Made by a program: the position numbers and the translations under genes. The notes beneath the pieces are model-generated. The model did no database searches. It was not told where the DNA came from and saw only the letters and a program-made list of their open reading frames with translations. Below are positions 4,869 to 5,333 of a stretch of 5,333 nucleotides of DNA, piece by piece (the stretch's first letter is position 1; each line of letters begins with the position of its first letter). The DNA is from an uncultured Veillonella sp. (lineage in GTDB: Bacteria; Bacillota; Negativicutes; Veillonellales; Veillonellaceae), in assembly GCA_902466275.1 (NCBI GenBank), contig CABQQJ010000078.1, positions 1-5,333 of the forward strand, read 5' to 3'.

Positions 4869-5333
4869 ATGAAAGATGTAAATTCATACGGCTGGAAAGC
4901 TGTCATTGGTTCTTCTGTGGGCTATGCCATGGATGGTTTTGATCTCTTGATTCTAGGTTTTATGTTAACCTTGATATCAGGGGATTTAGGTTTATCTACG
5001 GGACAAGCTGGTTCTTTAGTTACGTGGACCTTAATTGGTGCCGTATTAGGGGGCTTCATTTTCGGCACCTTATCGGATAAATATGGCCGTGTTCGCGTCT
5101 TAACGTGGACTATCGTACTGTTTGCCGTATTTACTGGACTCTGTGCCTTTGCTCAAGGCTATTGGGATCTACTTATTTACCGTACAATCGCTGGTATTGG
5201 TTTAGGCGGTGAATTTGGTATCGGCATGGCTTTAGCTGCTGAAGCGTGGCCTGCGAAACACCGTGCAAAAGCGACAAGCTATGTTGCCCTTGGTTGGCAA
5301 TTAGGCGTATTGGCCGCTGCATTATTAACACCG
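4869..5333 (+). CDS. Major facilitator superfamily transporter, N-terminal part (acid:H+ symporter-like), 3' truncated
   Basis: The frame is open from ATG at 4869 to the window end (155 residues). GAAAGGA (4854-4860) lies 8 bases before the ATG. The protein is a polytopic inner-membrane carrier. Predicted helices are roughly TM1 12-36, TM2 47-66, TM3 77-95, TM4 101-124, with TM5 starting near 137. MFS motif A is clear in the loop after TM2: G66, L68, D70, G73, R74. D22-G-F-D25 in TM1 and R105 with G109, G111, G113-G114-E115 in TM4 are typical of the aromatic-acid:H+ and sialate/lactate-type symporter branches. The substrate is therefore probably an organic anion moved with protons, but it cannot be named from a third of the protein. 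It is insulated from thrS by a terminator and has its own promoter, so no functional link to thrS is implied. Confidence 0.92.
   Translation, partial: MKDVNSYGWKAVIGSSVGYAMDGFDLLILGFMLTLISGDLGLSTGQAGSLVTWTLIGAVLGGFIFGTLSDKYGRVRVLTWTIVLFAVFTGLCAFAQGYWDLLIYRTIAGIGLGGEFGIGMALAAEAWPAKHRAKATSYVALGWQLGVLAAALLTP

Noticed and set aside
1..5333. CRISPR array, tRNA or rRNA gene, insertion sequence, phage or defence system
   Set aside because: No regularly spaced long repeats, no cloverleaf-like tRNA segment, no transposase or recombinase reading frame, and no terminal inverted repeats with target duplications were seen.

Overview
The window suggests a low-to-moderate GC member of the Firmicutes. A Negativicutes genome, plausibly Veillonella, is the best guess. 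The evidence is AT-rich intergenic DNA, strong GGAGG-type ribosome binding sites, a T-box riboswitch in front of thrS, and a small DUF4911-like gene next to a U32-family gene. A signal-peptide-bearing exported protein of unknown family also fits. The genus is inferred from style and gene content; no 16S rRNA or other marker is present. All genes are on the plus strand.

Layout: (1) 1-551 is the 3' end of a U32-family gene whose C-terminal part looks like the tRNA-hydroxylation protein TrhP (YegQ/YrrO). (2) 552-722 is a spacer with a 21-bp-period pair of dyad repeats and an extended -10 promoter. (3) 723-1004 is a 93-residue DUF4911-like protein. (4) 1005-1099 holds a likely promoter framed by a 9-bp inverted repeat. 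(5) 1100-2089 is a 329-residue exported protein of unknown function, closed by an unusually long intrinsic terminator (2113-2188). (6) 2190-2701 is a regulatory block for thrS: three CAGTT elements spaced exactly 25 bp apart, a promoter, a complete Thr-specific T-box leader with terminator and antiterminator, and a roughly 100-nt stretch leading to a strong ribosome binding site. (7) 2702-4612 is thrS, full length with all editing, zinc and catalytic residues seen. (8) 4651-4694 is the thrS terminator. (9) 4777-5333 has a promoter and the first 155 residues of a major facilitator superfamily transporter with features of the acid:H+ symporter group, cut by the window end.

Most genes appear to be separate transcription units. 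Terminators flank thrS and follow the exported protein, and most starts have their own promoter candidate. The best-understood circuit is thrS: uncharged tRNA-Thr should bind the T-box and allow read-through into the synthetase gene. I did not find a clearly new multi-gene system. The most notable unexplained items are the phased repeats upstream of the T-box, an exact 12-nt repeat 100 nt apart inside the T-box, the dyad pair upstream of the DUF4911-like gene, and the exported orphan protein.
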